From the NCBI GenBank assembly GCA_005881495.1, contig VBHI01000041.1, positions 1 to 5,254 of the forward strand: 5,254 bases of DNA, given 5' to 3'. This DNA is from Chloroflexota bacterium. GTDB lineage: Bacteria > Chloroflexota > Ktedonobacteria > Ktedonobacterales > Ktedonobacteraceae. Positions 1 through 5,254 of the stretch are shown here, one piece after another. Made by a program: the position numbers and the translations under genes. Numbering within the stretch: position 1 is the stretch's first letter; the number at the start of each line of letters is the position of its first letter. The notes beneath the pieces are model-generated. The model did not search any database, was not told the DNA's origin, and worked only from the letters and a program-made list of their open reading frames with translations.

Positions 1-929
1 AGATAGACTGGCTCTGGAAACCCTAAGTTATGCTCTTCAATATATCTCACGTCCACACAGCAATACTCGTGGCGATAGCTGGCTTTGAAGGGCATCTCTT
101 TGCGCTCGCGCGGGGAACCGCCTTTGGAGGCAGAGAGTCCGTAGAGGTTGCGATTGAGAGCGAGAAGCCGTCCACACGTCGTCTGTGAGAGCTTGATCCC
201 GATTTGCTCCAGAGCAGCCCGAACGCGGTACGCGCCCAGCTCAGGACTTTCCACCACTAACTTCCCCACCTCATTGATCTCCCGGATGCCCGCTTTGCGC
301 GCAGGACGATGGGGCGTCGAAGGTTTATCATCGAGTCCGGCATGGCCCTCTTGTGCCCAGCGTCTGAGCACTTCATACACCCGATGTCGAGGCGTTTGCA
401 GATAGGCGCTAATGCTCGTATTGGACCAGCCTTCGGCATGCAGATCGACGATGGCTCGCCGTCTTTGATAGCCGTCGTCGATCTCCGCGTAGGGCGGATA
501 ACGCCTCATCGTCACACTTGGTTTGGGGAAATCCGCCAGGACTCGCTTCACGGTATGGTCAGATGGCTTACGACCAAAGCGCAGAAAACAGATCCGAGCA
601 ATCTCATGCGGGGTAAAACCAGGGTGCTCAGCTTTCAGATCGACGATCAGTTGGCGCATCTCTTGTGGGAGACTGCGTCCTTGATCAGGAGATGGGGGAG
701 GCGCATGTCGAAACAGGCTCGCCATGCCTTCTTGCTCAAACCGTCTGGCCTGGTGGTGCAGCGTGCGTTCACTGGTTCCGGTTTCTTTGGCGCGTTCAGC
801 CGCCGTCTCGCCAAAGAGGACGACGGGGCGAATTTTTTCATAGAGTTGCTGCTCCGGCCAAAGTGTCTATTGCTGGCTCTCTTGCCAGTCGTGGGTCCGT
901 TCTCGGCGTTTCCGCTTGCGCGTAGGCAT
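1..929 (-). pseudogene. Integrase-like (rve/DDE) transposase, partial, in-frame amber at codon 21
   Basis: The minus-strand frame starts at ATG 929-927 with a basic N-terminus (MPTRKRKRRERTHDW), meets TAG at 869-867 (codon 21), then stays open for about 288 codons to the left edge. Translated features in order are a helix-turn-helix (AAERAKETGTSERTLHHQ, about residues 37-54), a second DNA-binding segment around residues 100-125, and a third in an IS481-like style (HRVYEVLRRWAQEGHAGLDD, about 185-204). YRVRAALEQIGIKLS follows, then the start of the rve catalytic domain with YCCVDVRYIEEHNLGF, where Asp293 is the likely first DDE acidic residue. The remaining D and E lie off the window. The N-terminal residues before the stop look genuine, so the amber codon most likely inactivates the gene. 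Restart at an inner Met would lose the first helix-turn-helix. Suppression or a sequencing error cannot be excluded. The plus-strand open frame over 309-965 is a shadow of this gene. Confidence 0.8.
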
Positions 930-971
930 GACGACCGCCTTCTCGTGGTGTTTGCCCTCCCTTGATTTCTC

Positions 972-989
972 TGTCGGTTTATCCTGACA
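972..989. repeat. TGTC...GACA near-palindrome, candidate IS terminal sequence
   Basis: TGTCGGTTTATCCTGACA is an imperfect palindrome: TGTC pairs with GACA around an AT-rich centre. Read on the minus strand it gives TGTCAGGATAAACC..., which fits a TGT-starting IS terminus upstream of the transposase start at 929. It could also serve as a transposase binding site. The partner end is outside the window, so this is a candidate only. Confidence 0.4.
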
Positions 990-1021
990 AGAGTAACACC
1001 TCCTCCTTTGGAGACGGAGAA

Positions 1022-1432
1022 CTAGCCATTTCGGGCTACTGGCCTCTTCACCCTTTCTGTTCCTCTTCGCACGTTCATTCCAGTTTTACCCGCAAGAGGC
1101 GAGTGCAACAATACGTACCCCAGGTTGTGGGTTAGTATGGTACTTACCGGCATCCCCGTGCTCGCCTCCCAGAGCCGACAGTGCTCTTCTAAGGTGACAT
1201 CGGCGTGCGCCTTCAGTTGGGAAATGATCCCGGCCTCCAAGGGAGCGCATTTCTTGGACGGTCGCACTGGAATCGGCTTGGGGAGGAGGCTTCCCGTCTC
1301 TCGTCGTTGCTTGAGATAGCGTTTGAGCGTCGCCAGGGAGACACCAAACATGCTCACAATCCCGCGGCGAGCTTTCCCCTGGTCGACGGCACGCAGGACT
1401 TTTTCTCTCAAATCTTGTGAATAGGCTTTCAT
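1022..1432 (-). pseudogene. IS630-type transposase N-terminal remnant
   Basis: The 136-codon frame begins MKAYSQDLREKVLRAVDQG, typical of the helix-turn-helix start of IS630-family transposases. The recognition helix region is GIVSMFGVSLATLKRYLKQ (residues 24-42), followed by a Pro/Lys/Arg-rich linker (PKPIPVRPSKK) and the second winged-helix start (LEAGIISQLKAHADVTLEEHCRLWEASTGMPVST, about 66-98). After about residue 98 the match fades: LGY at 104-106 may correspond to the family's LGW/LGY, and the remainder is basic and unlike the family. The DDE catalytic domain is absent. IS630 transposases usually exceed 300 residues, so less than half remains. A GGAGG lies only one base before the ATG, which is too close for good initiation. 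The remnant is probably cut by the neighbouring integrase-type element and by internal decay. Confidence 0.75.
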
Positions 1433-1619
1433 GCCTCCATTCTATCACCTGGCTCAATCCTTCTGCCAGCCGCTCTAGGGGTTACATGAAGCTTGATAGA
1501 GTAGTAGACATATTTACTTTTTTCAATACCAGGAAGCATTACCAAAACAACTTCTTATACACATTTAGACGGGAAGATAAACAATATATGAAAATCACGG
1601 CTACTCTTTGCTAGCAGCG

Positions 1620-1655
1620 GAAGGAACATTCGATCCGCATTCCTTCGTGAAGGAA
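1620..1655. repeat. GAAGGAA - TTCCTTC - GAAGGAA nested inverted/direct repeat
   Basis: GAAGGAA occurs at 1620-1626 and 1649-1655, with its exact complement TTCCTTC between them at 1640-1646. The central copy can pair with either outer copy: a 13-base loop on the left, or a very tight two-base gap on the right, which would need to open by a pair or more. Such a layout could be an operator for a dimeric regulator or two alternative hairpins. It lies about 170 bp before the start codon, outside the short leader predicted from the promoter candidate, so a role at DNA level is the more natural reading. Function is inference. Confidence 0.4.
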
Positions 1656-1777
1656 GAGTGTTGTTGTAGTAATATGAGGGCGTTGTAAACTTGATTGTAC
1701 TCTTTTCTTTAATACACCTGCATGCTATGGGAAGTGTGCTATCGTGCAACCATTTCAATTTTCTGAATGGATGAACC

Positions 1778-1786
1778 TGGTATACA
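1778..1786 (+). promoter_or_regulatory. Candidate extended -10 promoter element
   Basis: TGGTATACA fits an extended -10 (TGn followed by TATACA, one mismatch to TATAAT). No good -35 hexamer is found at the usual spacing, which extended -10 promoters can tolerate. It would start transcription near 1793 and give a leader of about 34 bases that still includes the ribosome binding site. Confidence 0.35.
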
Positions 1787-1810
1787 GTACAGGACTCACG
1801 GACATTGAGA

Positions 1811-1817
1811 AAGGAGG
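1811..1817 (+). promoter_or_regulatory. Ribosome binding site
   Basis: AAGGAGG, a near-perfect Shine-Dalgarno sequence, ends nine bases before the ATG at 1827. It fixes the start of the 739-codon gene and supports it being translated. Confidence 0.85.
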
Positions 1818-1826
1818 GTTTTCGAA

Positions 1827-4046
1827 ATGAAAACCAGAGCGATAGTAGGGTCTCTTCTGGGCACTCTGTTAGGCATTCTATTGATTGTCTCAACTATCCT
1901 GTTCGTCGCATACCAGCTTGGAGTGTTCGTCCCGCCAATTGACATCTTTGGCGGAATGAAAACACCGGAAAGTCCACCCACACGTGCCCAATTACAACTG
2001 ATGTGGCACACGCTTTTACCCAGCCAGTCGCAGACTTCAGGCAATCCTGTAGCACCTCCAAACGGCGTTGTGTATCAGCTTGTGGGAACCCAGTTGCTCG
2101 GTTTTGACCAAAAGTCCGGTCAACTCGAGTACCAAAGAGACGCGAGCTTATACGGACAACTCGATCCCGATTCCCTGAGCGTTGATAACGACAAGATCTC
2201 CATCACCTCCCTTGATGGCTTCGTCCATATCTTTGATGCTTCCAGCGACCAGGCGCCACAACTGAGTGAACTGCCATTACCTGTTGCCACTGTCAATAAC
2301 GGTATAGCCTACTCTGTTGGTGGCTCAACCGATGACGTGGGCACAGTCACTGCATACGACGTGTTATCGGGAAAAAACCTCTGGAGAACCGATTGTGCTT
2401 GCATTGGCACGCAAAAACCAGTAATTTTCAATTCGATGCTATACGTTTTGGCTCGAAGCAACACCGGCAGCGATTCAGTCCTGCTGGCGATGACGAAAGG
2501 CGGAGACCTGCTGTGGTCTCAAAACCTGGGCGACACCAACGGACAAAATATCTACCAGCAGCTTATCGTAACCGACAGCGTTATCGGTCTCCTGTACACC
2601 ACACCGTCAGCCTCGGGTTTGATCACTTCAGTCTCAGCCTATGACAAGTCATTTGGCGAACAAATCTGGGATTTGAAGGACCCCAATCATGAACCTGATT
2701 TTCTCACCTCGGATGGCACCAACTTCTACGCGTCATTTCGCTCGCCTCAGGGTTTCGGTGTGGAAGCCATCAACACAACCAACGGCGCCGTGACATGGCA
2801 GCAAACCCTGACAGACGTATCTCACACAGGACTTCCCGAAATCTCCTCCCAGAACGGTGCGCTCTACGTCGTTTACTACAACCAGGGTCAGCATGTCTTT
2901 GTGCTCGATGAAAAGACAGGTGACCAGCTCGGCTCTGATCCGTCCAGTCTGGAAGTCAGTTCTCCACCAGTTGTGAACAATGGCATGCTATTTCTGGGGA
3001 GGTATGACTCGTCAACAGCCACGGCAGAACTGGATGGGTATAGAGTAGTCCTGCCGCCTCCTCCACACAAGCTGTTCGTGTTAGCATACGGGCTTTTGAG
3101 TACAAGCACCTCCACTGACTTCGGAAACATTGTCAAAGCATTGAAAAAGGTCTATCCCGATGCGGACTTTCTGAATTACAGCTACAGGGGAATTGACAAA
3201 CGTGGTAACCCGTTGCCCTATACCTGCGATGAAACGTTCACCCATCCCATCAGTGAGCTGGTAACCCGGCTGAAAATACAGATCATCAAATACCTGGAAC
3301 TTCACCCAAACACCCAGGTTTATGTGATCGGACACAGCATGGGTGGGGTGATCGCCTATGGACTGCTCGCAGACATGATGACCTACGGCTACCTCAATTT
3401 CAATGGAGGCCAGGTCCTGGGCATTGCAACCATGAGCTCACCTCTGGGTGGGATACCAGGGTTTCACGGGATCTACTATGCCCTCATATCACATTCATAC
3501 CAAATGCAGTGTAAAGTACTTGCGTCCAAACACCTGGTGCTGAAAAGTCTGGCCGACCTGATTCATCTCTTCCCTGACGGGAATACATCAGTTCCGGTTG
3601 GAGGCAAAGATAGTTTGATGCGTGTTGTCACTGGCGGCGATTCCACAAACCAGCGCGTGGCACAAGCCGCGGTTCACCATTATATTGATGTGCTGACAAT
3701 CGGAAATATGCAGGATTACACGTTTAATTTTAACGTGTGCCCCGGCTATGGCCGCACGCCGGACTCCCGGTTTCTCAGTACGCAGTGGATAAGAGATCAG
3801 GGCAAAGATTCCCATCTGTACGCAAGGATAATCATGGAGGGGAAACCGAACTGCCCGGATATCGGGCAAGTAGGAATCAACCACGCCGCGGTATTCCTCT
3901 CCCCAGCAGTACAGACAGCTTTGATAGAGTGGAGTCAGGGAAAAACACCCGCTGTGCTGTCCGGCATAACTTTAGAAAACCAAAAAATCCTGTGCTGGCT
4001 ACTTGGGTCATCTGTTGGCAAAATAGGCGACTTCAGCATGATTTGA
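1827..4046 (+). CDS. Membrane-anchored beta-propeller / lipase-like hydrolase fusion
   Basis: This 739-residue protein is the only intact long gene here. Residues about 6-29 form one hydrophobic helix after MKTR, with no lipobox, so it is probably a signal anchor with the rest outside the cytoplasm. Residues about 60-408 are PQQ/BamB-like propeller repeats: GFDQKSG (92-98), VHIFD (133-137), VTAYDVLSGKNLW (174-186), LLAMTKGGDLLW (219-230), AYDKSFGEQIW (ending 281), VEAINTTNGAVTW (312-324) and VFVLDEKTG (357-365). A PPPP hinge (410-413) leads to an alpha/beta-hydrolase starting LFVLAYGLLS. The nucleophile elbow is GHSMGG (502-507, Ser504), followed by SSPLGGIPG. His686 (GINHAAVFLSP) is the likely catalytic base, and Asp630 (NMQDY) is a candidate acid. 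The usual HG oxyanion motif reads AYG. Cysteines at 190, 192, 467, 562, 638 and 676 suit disulfides outside the cell. The likely activity is ester hydrolysis of an unknown substrate. Propeller cofactor binding is not shown. The last 25 or so residues look non-homologous. Confidence 0.85.
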   Translation: MKTRAIVGSLLGTLLGILLIVSTILFVAYQLGVFVPPIDIFGGMKTPESPPTRAQLQLMWHTLLPSQSQTSGNPVAPPNGVVYQLVGTQLLGFDQKSGQLEYQRDASLYGQLDPDSLSVDNDKISITSLDGFVHIFDASSDQAPQLSELPLPVATVNNGIAYSVGGSTDDVGTVTAYDVLSGKNLWRTDCACIGTQKPVIFNSMLYVLARSNTGSDSVLLAMTKGGDLLWSQNLGDTNGQNIYQQLIVTDSVIGLLYTTPSASGLITSVSAYDKSFGEQIWDLKDPNHEPDFLTSDGTNFYASFRSPQGFGVEAINTTNGAVTWQQTLTDVSHTGLPEISSQNGALYVVYYNQGQHVFVLDEKTGDQLGSDPSSLEVSSPPVVNNGMLFLGRYDSSTATAELDGYRVVLPPPPHKLFVLAYGLLSTSTSTDFGNIVKALKKVYPDADFLNYSYRGIDKRGNPLPYTCDETFTHPISELVTRLKIQIIKYLELHPNTQVYVIGHSMGGVIAYGLLADMMTYGYLNFNGGQVLGIATMSSPLGGIPGFHGIYYALISHSYQMQCKVLASKHLVLKSLADLIHLFPDGNTSVPVGGKDSLMRVVTGGDSTNQRVAQAAVHHYIDVLTIGNMQDYTFNFNVCPGYGRTPDSRFLSTQWIRDQGKDSHLYARIIMEGKPNCPDIGQVGINHAAVFLSPAVQTALIEWSQGKTPAVLSGITLENQKILCWLLGSSVGKIGDFSMI

Positions 4047-4061
4047 CAAGCCCCCTTTCTT

Positions 4062-4107
4062 GCAGAGAAACGTGAGATGAGAGTACCATCAAGAAGGTTT
4101 GCTCTGC
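4062..4107. repeat. Inverted repeat GCAGAGAAAC / GTTTGCTCTGC
   Basis: GCAGAGAAAC (4062-4071) pairs with GTTTGCTCTGC (4097-4107) with one bulged base, around a 25-base loop. It lies between the stop of the hydrolase gene and the start of the following transposase remnant. There is no T-run after it, so it is a poor intrinsic terminator. It may be a hairpin at the outer part of the insertion sequence that limits read-through into the transposase, or simply chance. Confidence 0.3.
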
Positions 4108-4111
4108 CCGG

Positions 4112-4444
4112 ATGCTCAGGCAACTCATCCATTTTCAAGAAGGAGAGGTTCATCCTGTGTCTCGTGTCCTCATCTCCATCAAACAACAGGGATGTTCCGG
4201 CTTGCACCTGCTCCAACATGGCTTCTTGTGTTGGACAAGACCACTGAACACTTCCTCGCTGCTCGGGACGCTGGCGGATCTTACCCGGGGGAAATCTGAA
4301 CTTGTCGCCGAAAATGCGCTCCTCCGTCAGCAACTCCTCATGCTTCGTCGACAGAGCAAACAACCAGTGTGCACCAAGAGGGATCGAAGCCTGCTGGTGC
4401 TTCTGGCAAGAGCGACGCGGTTCTGGAGGCAAGCGCTCTTGGGG
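4112..4444 (+). pseudogene. Integrase-like transposase, N-terminal remnant cut by IS3 element
   Basis: From ATG 4112 the frame reads MLRQLIHFQEGEVHPVSRVL and then FLCWTRPLNTSSLLGTLADL. GKSELVAENALLRQQLLMLRRQ and CTKRDRSLLVLLARATRFWRQAL follow. The ENALLRQQL...LRRQ and LLVLLAR blocks are the pre-catalytic helical region of a well-known group of integrase-core transposases, which normally continue IVQPETLLRWHR... and then the rve domain. Here the family match stops at about residue 110, exactly where the IS3 inverted repeat begins (4445). The open frame that continues to 4534 beyond this is IS3 end sequence, not transposase. The catalytic domain is missing, and no continuation is seen on the other side of the IS3 element. 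The helical, Leu-rich region could form a coiled coil. The gene is non-functional as seen. Confidence 0.75.
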
Positions 4445-4478
4445 TGGCCCCACTTTCGTGGAGTGGGAGAACTTGGAA
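4445..4478 (+). repeat. IS3 terminal inverted repeat, orfB-side end
   Basis: This 34-bp end begins TGGCCCCACTTTCGTGGAG and ends ACTTGGAA. It matches the reverse complement of 4889-4922 at 28 of 34 positions, with both outer and inner blocks conserved, which fixes the element boundary at 4445. Confidence 0.85.
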
Positions 4479-4480
4479 GC

Positions 4481-4704
4481 TCATCCGTTCTGCTGTTGTT
4501 CATAGATCACTGGGCTACGATAGCCCAGCGTTGAATGGCGGCGCTGCCGATTGTAGAACACTTCGATGTACTCAAAGATCGACAGCTGTGCCTCCTGACG
4601 GGTCTGATAGGTATGCCAGTCCGTCCACTCGCCGCTTTCCGCGAACTGAAGAAGGACTCCATAGCGGCATTGTCATAGCAATCCCCTTTGCCACTCATGC
4701 TCAC
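4481..4704 (-). pseudogene. IS3-family orfB (integrase) C-terminal remnant, frameshifted
   Basis: The remnant begins [21 protein letters not shown], the hallmark block around the catalytic Glu of IS3-family integrases. The frame then shifts near 4640. A second frame continues [19 protein letters not shown] and then [20 protein letters not shown], and ends at TGA 4483-4481 just inside the inverted repeat. The LKxEL-like stretch expected between FFSS and AESGEW is missing, so a small deletion caused the shift. The first two catalytic Asp residues are gone with the large internal deletion. The product would be inactive. Confidence 0.85.
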
Positions 4705-4858
4705 CCTGCTCCGCCTGCAGCTTGCACCAATGGTGCAGCGTGCTATCGGCAATCCCCAGATCGCGAGCAATCTGCGTGATACTTTTGCCGCTGGTCTGCA
4801 CCAGCCGGACCGCTTCCAGCTTGAACTCTTTCGTAAACGTTCGTTGTTCCTTTGGCAT
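4673..4858 (-). pseudogene. IS3-family orfA N-terminal remnant
   Basis: MPKEQRTFTKEFKLEAVRLV and SITQIARDLGIADSTLHHWCK form the standard HTH_Tnp_1-type DNA-binding start of IS3 OrfA. A purine-rich AGGGAGGGG lies just before the ATG at 4858. Native sequence ends at about residue 53 (LQAEQGE). The following HEWQRGLL and stop are orfB DNA read out of frame, so the usual leucine-zipper half of OrfA is absent. A truncated DNA-binding peptide could still be made and might bind the element ends, but this is inference. Confidence 0.85.
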
Positions 4859-4888
4859 CGTGCCCCTCCCTTTCTGTGGGGGAGTCTA

Positions 4889-4922
4889 TTCCAACTTCCC
4901 CTCCTCCACCAAACTGGGGCCA
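4889..4922 (-). repeat. IS3 terminal inverted repeat, orfA-side end
   Basis: On the minus strand this end reads TGGCCCCAGTTTGGTGGAGG and ends GTTGGAA. It pairs with 4445-4478 at 28 of 34 positions and lies about 30 bases upstream of the orfA start, the usual place. Confidence 0.85.
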
Positions 4923-5057
4923 GCTCACATCAAGCAGGTGCCTGAACCAGAGAGCATCGAAGCCGCGGGCGACTACAACATAATCATACTCATCATGTTT
5001 CATCTTGCCGTTATATTCGCTTCCTGGGTCACAAAACCCTCTCTCCTCCCCATCGGG
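4923..5057 (-). pseudogene. Flavoprotein-like fragment broken at the IS3 boundary
   Basis: Right after the reductase stop, the same frame stays open to the IS3 edge. An ATG at 5003 gives 27 codons, MKHDEYDYVVVARGFDALWF then RHLLDVS, and ends exactly at the element boundary. EYDYVVVxxGF resembles either the first strand of an FAD/NAD(P) Rossmann fold with an eroded GxGxxG, or the inner (V/I)VxATGF motif of flavin monooxygenases. I cannot decide which. The ribosome binding site before the ATG is weak, and a purine-rich GGGGAGGAGAGAGGG near 5037-5051 precedes no good start. It may be the next gene of a small redox operon that lost the rest through an IS-linked deletion, or it may be chance coding-like sequence. 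Confidence 0.35.
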
Positions 5058-5254
5058 CTACCGGCGTGGGATGACAAGCGACGCAAGATCGAAGGCGGGA
5101 TCAGCCAGTCGCTTCGTGTCTTTTGGCGTGGGCGTGGAGGCTGCAATGAGCTCACTGATGAAATCCATCTGTGCGTCATCGTTGACCATCAACGCCGCTC
5201 GCACTATGTCGTTTTGTACATAGAACGCCGTGAATGTATTCTTACTCCTATCGC
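5058..5254 (-). CDS. Ferredoxin-reductase-like flavoprotein, C-terminal end (partial)
   Basis: The last 64 residues of a minus-strand gene enter from the right edge: DRSKNTFTAFYVQNDIVRAA, then LMVNDDAQMDFISELIAAST, then LADPAFDLASLV and a stop at 5060-5058. The pattern (FY-x-hydrophobic turn, V-AAL-VN, ELI-A, LADP--DL-SL) fits the small C-terminal dimerisation/reductase domain of FAD-dependent ferredoxin or rubredoxin reductases of the BphA4/putidaredoxin-reductase type. These pass electrons from NAD(P)H to a small iron-sulfur protein. The FAD- and NAD-binding domains lie outside the window. The identification rests on this short domain only. A second flavoprotein-like fragment follows in the same direction. 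Confidence 0.65.
   Translation of the reverse strand, partial: DRSKNTFTAFYVQNDIVRAALMVNDDAQMDFISELIAASTPTPKDTKRLADPAFDLASLVIPRR

Larger units (their letters stand above)
1..989 (-). mobile_element. Integrase-type insertion sequence, 5' portion (runs off left edge)
   Basis: This is the transposase-proximal part of an insertion sequence read on the minus strand. The inner limit lies outside the window. The outer limit is set at 989 because an 18-bp TGTC...GACA near-palindrome (972-989) sits about 40 bp upstream of the transposase start, where a terminal repeat is expected. Beyond it begins DNA carrying an unrelated IS630-type remnant. TGT-type ends are common in IS481-like elements. Assigning the element to IS481 or a relative rests on protein motifs only, and the exact end and any target duplication cannot be confirmed without the other end. 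Confidence 0.6.
1433..1826. other. Non-coding interval upstream of the propeller-lipase gene
   Basis: No convincing gene lies in these 394 bases. The first 60 or so bases probably belong to the outer end of the IS630 remnant, though I could not identify its terminal repeat. The rest is AT-rich compared with the surrounding IS DNA and contains the GAAGGAA/TTCCTTC repeat cluster, a candidate extended -10 element and the ribosome binding site of the downstream gene. Short open frames that cross it on either strand lack recognisable domains. Confidence 0.6.
4445..4922 (-). mobile_element. Internally deleted IS3-family element (478 bp, both ends kept)
   Basis: The element is bounded by 34-bp imperfect inverted repeats starting TGGCCCCA at both ends. 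Inside, on the minus strand, the start of orfA runs directly into the last part of orfB. Full IS3-family elements are usually 1.2-1.5 kb, so roughly 0.8-0.9 kb is missing. The flanks (...CTTGGGG at left, GCTCACATC... at right) show no 3-5 bp duplication. The element cannot transpose itself, but its kept ends could be mobilised by a full copy elsewhere in the genome. It separates two unrelated broken genes. Confidence 0.85.

Noticed and set aside
309..965. 218-codon plus-strand open frame
   Set aside because: It lies antisense to the integrase-type transposase, has no recognisable domain, and its composition follows from the transposase codons on the opposite strand.
1022..1457. Alternative-frame open reading frame (123 codons) over the IS630 remnant
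   Set aside because: The other minus frame holds the unmistakable IS630 helix-turn-helix, so this one is a shadow. Its last part was examined as a possible frameshift continuation but showed no convincing IS630 match.
1555..1893. 112-codon minus-strand open frame over the upstream region
   Set aside because: It crosses the ribosome binding site and start of the hydrolase gene, has no ribosome binding site or domain of its own, and reads like translated non-coding DNA.
1827..3050. PQQ-dependent dehydrogenase activity for the propeller domain
   Set aside because: The repeats are PQQ-like in fold, but I could not point to the cofactor- and calcium-binding residues of quinoprotein dehydrogenases; a BamB-like structural propeller fits better.
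4062..4107. Intrinsic terminator for the hydrolase gene
   Set aside because: The inverted repeat has a long loop and no following T-run, so it was listed as an inverted repeat rather than a terminator.
3935..4453. 172-codon minus-strand open frame across the end of the hydrolase gene
   Set aside because: It overlaps the hydrolase 3' end and the transposase remnant antisense, shows no family motifs, and the plus-strand reading explains the sequence better.
1..5254. CRISPR array, tRNA, or defence/toxin system
   Set aside because: No regularly spaced repeats, tRNA-like cloverleaf motifs or defence-type domains were noticed on either strand.

Overview
The window looks like accessory DNA from a large, transposon-rich bacterial genome, probably a Ktedonobacteria-type member of the Chloroflexota. 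That placement is inference. It rests on the style of the transposases (long integrase-like proteins, an IS630 start of the MKAYSQDLRE type, an N-terminal block with GKSELVAENALLRQQL) and on a signal-anchored beta-propeller protein of a kind common in such soil genomes. No rRNA, tRNA or housekeeping marker is present to confirm it.

Layout. Positions 1-989 hold the 5' part of an integrase-type (rve/DDE) insertion sequence on the minus strand. Its reading frame runs off the left edge and carries an in-frame amber codon near its start. Its likely outer end is an 18-bp TGTC...GACA near-palindrome at 972-989. It abuts a decayed IS630-type transposase start on the minus strand (1022-1432). A 394-bp non-coding stretch (1433-1826) follows, with a nested GAAGGAA/TTCCTTC repeat, a plausible extended -10 promoter and a strong ribosome binding site. 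These lead into the only long intact gene, 1827-4046 on the plus strand.

That gene encodes a 739-residue protein with an N-terminal membrane anchor, a PQQ/BamB-like beta-propeller of about seven or eight blades, and a C-terminal alpha/beta-hydrolase (lipase/esterase) domain with a GHSMGG nucleophile elbow. It is probably an extracytoplasmic lipase or esterase tethered to the membrane, with the propeller acting as a binding or scaffolding module.

Downstream is a second IS graveyard. The 5' part of another integrase-like transposase (from 4112, plus strand) is cut at 4444 by a 478-bp internally deleted IS3-family element (4445-4922). This element has 34-bp imperfect inverted repeats (28/34 identical), and its orfA start is joined directly to the orfB end. 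Right of it are a short flavoprotein-like fragment (4923-5057) and the C-terminal end of a ferredoxin-reductase-like flavoprotein (5058-5254), both on the minus strand. The two flanks of the IS3 element do not belong to one gene and show no target duplication, so the locus has probably been rearranged through IS copies.

No CRISPR array, RNA gene or recognisable defence or biosynthetic system was seen. The most interesting item is the propeller-lipase fusion; the rest mostly records successive insertion, deletion and decay.
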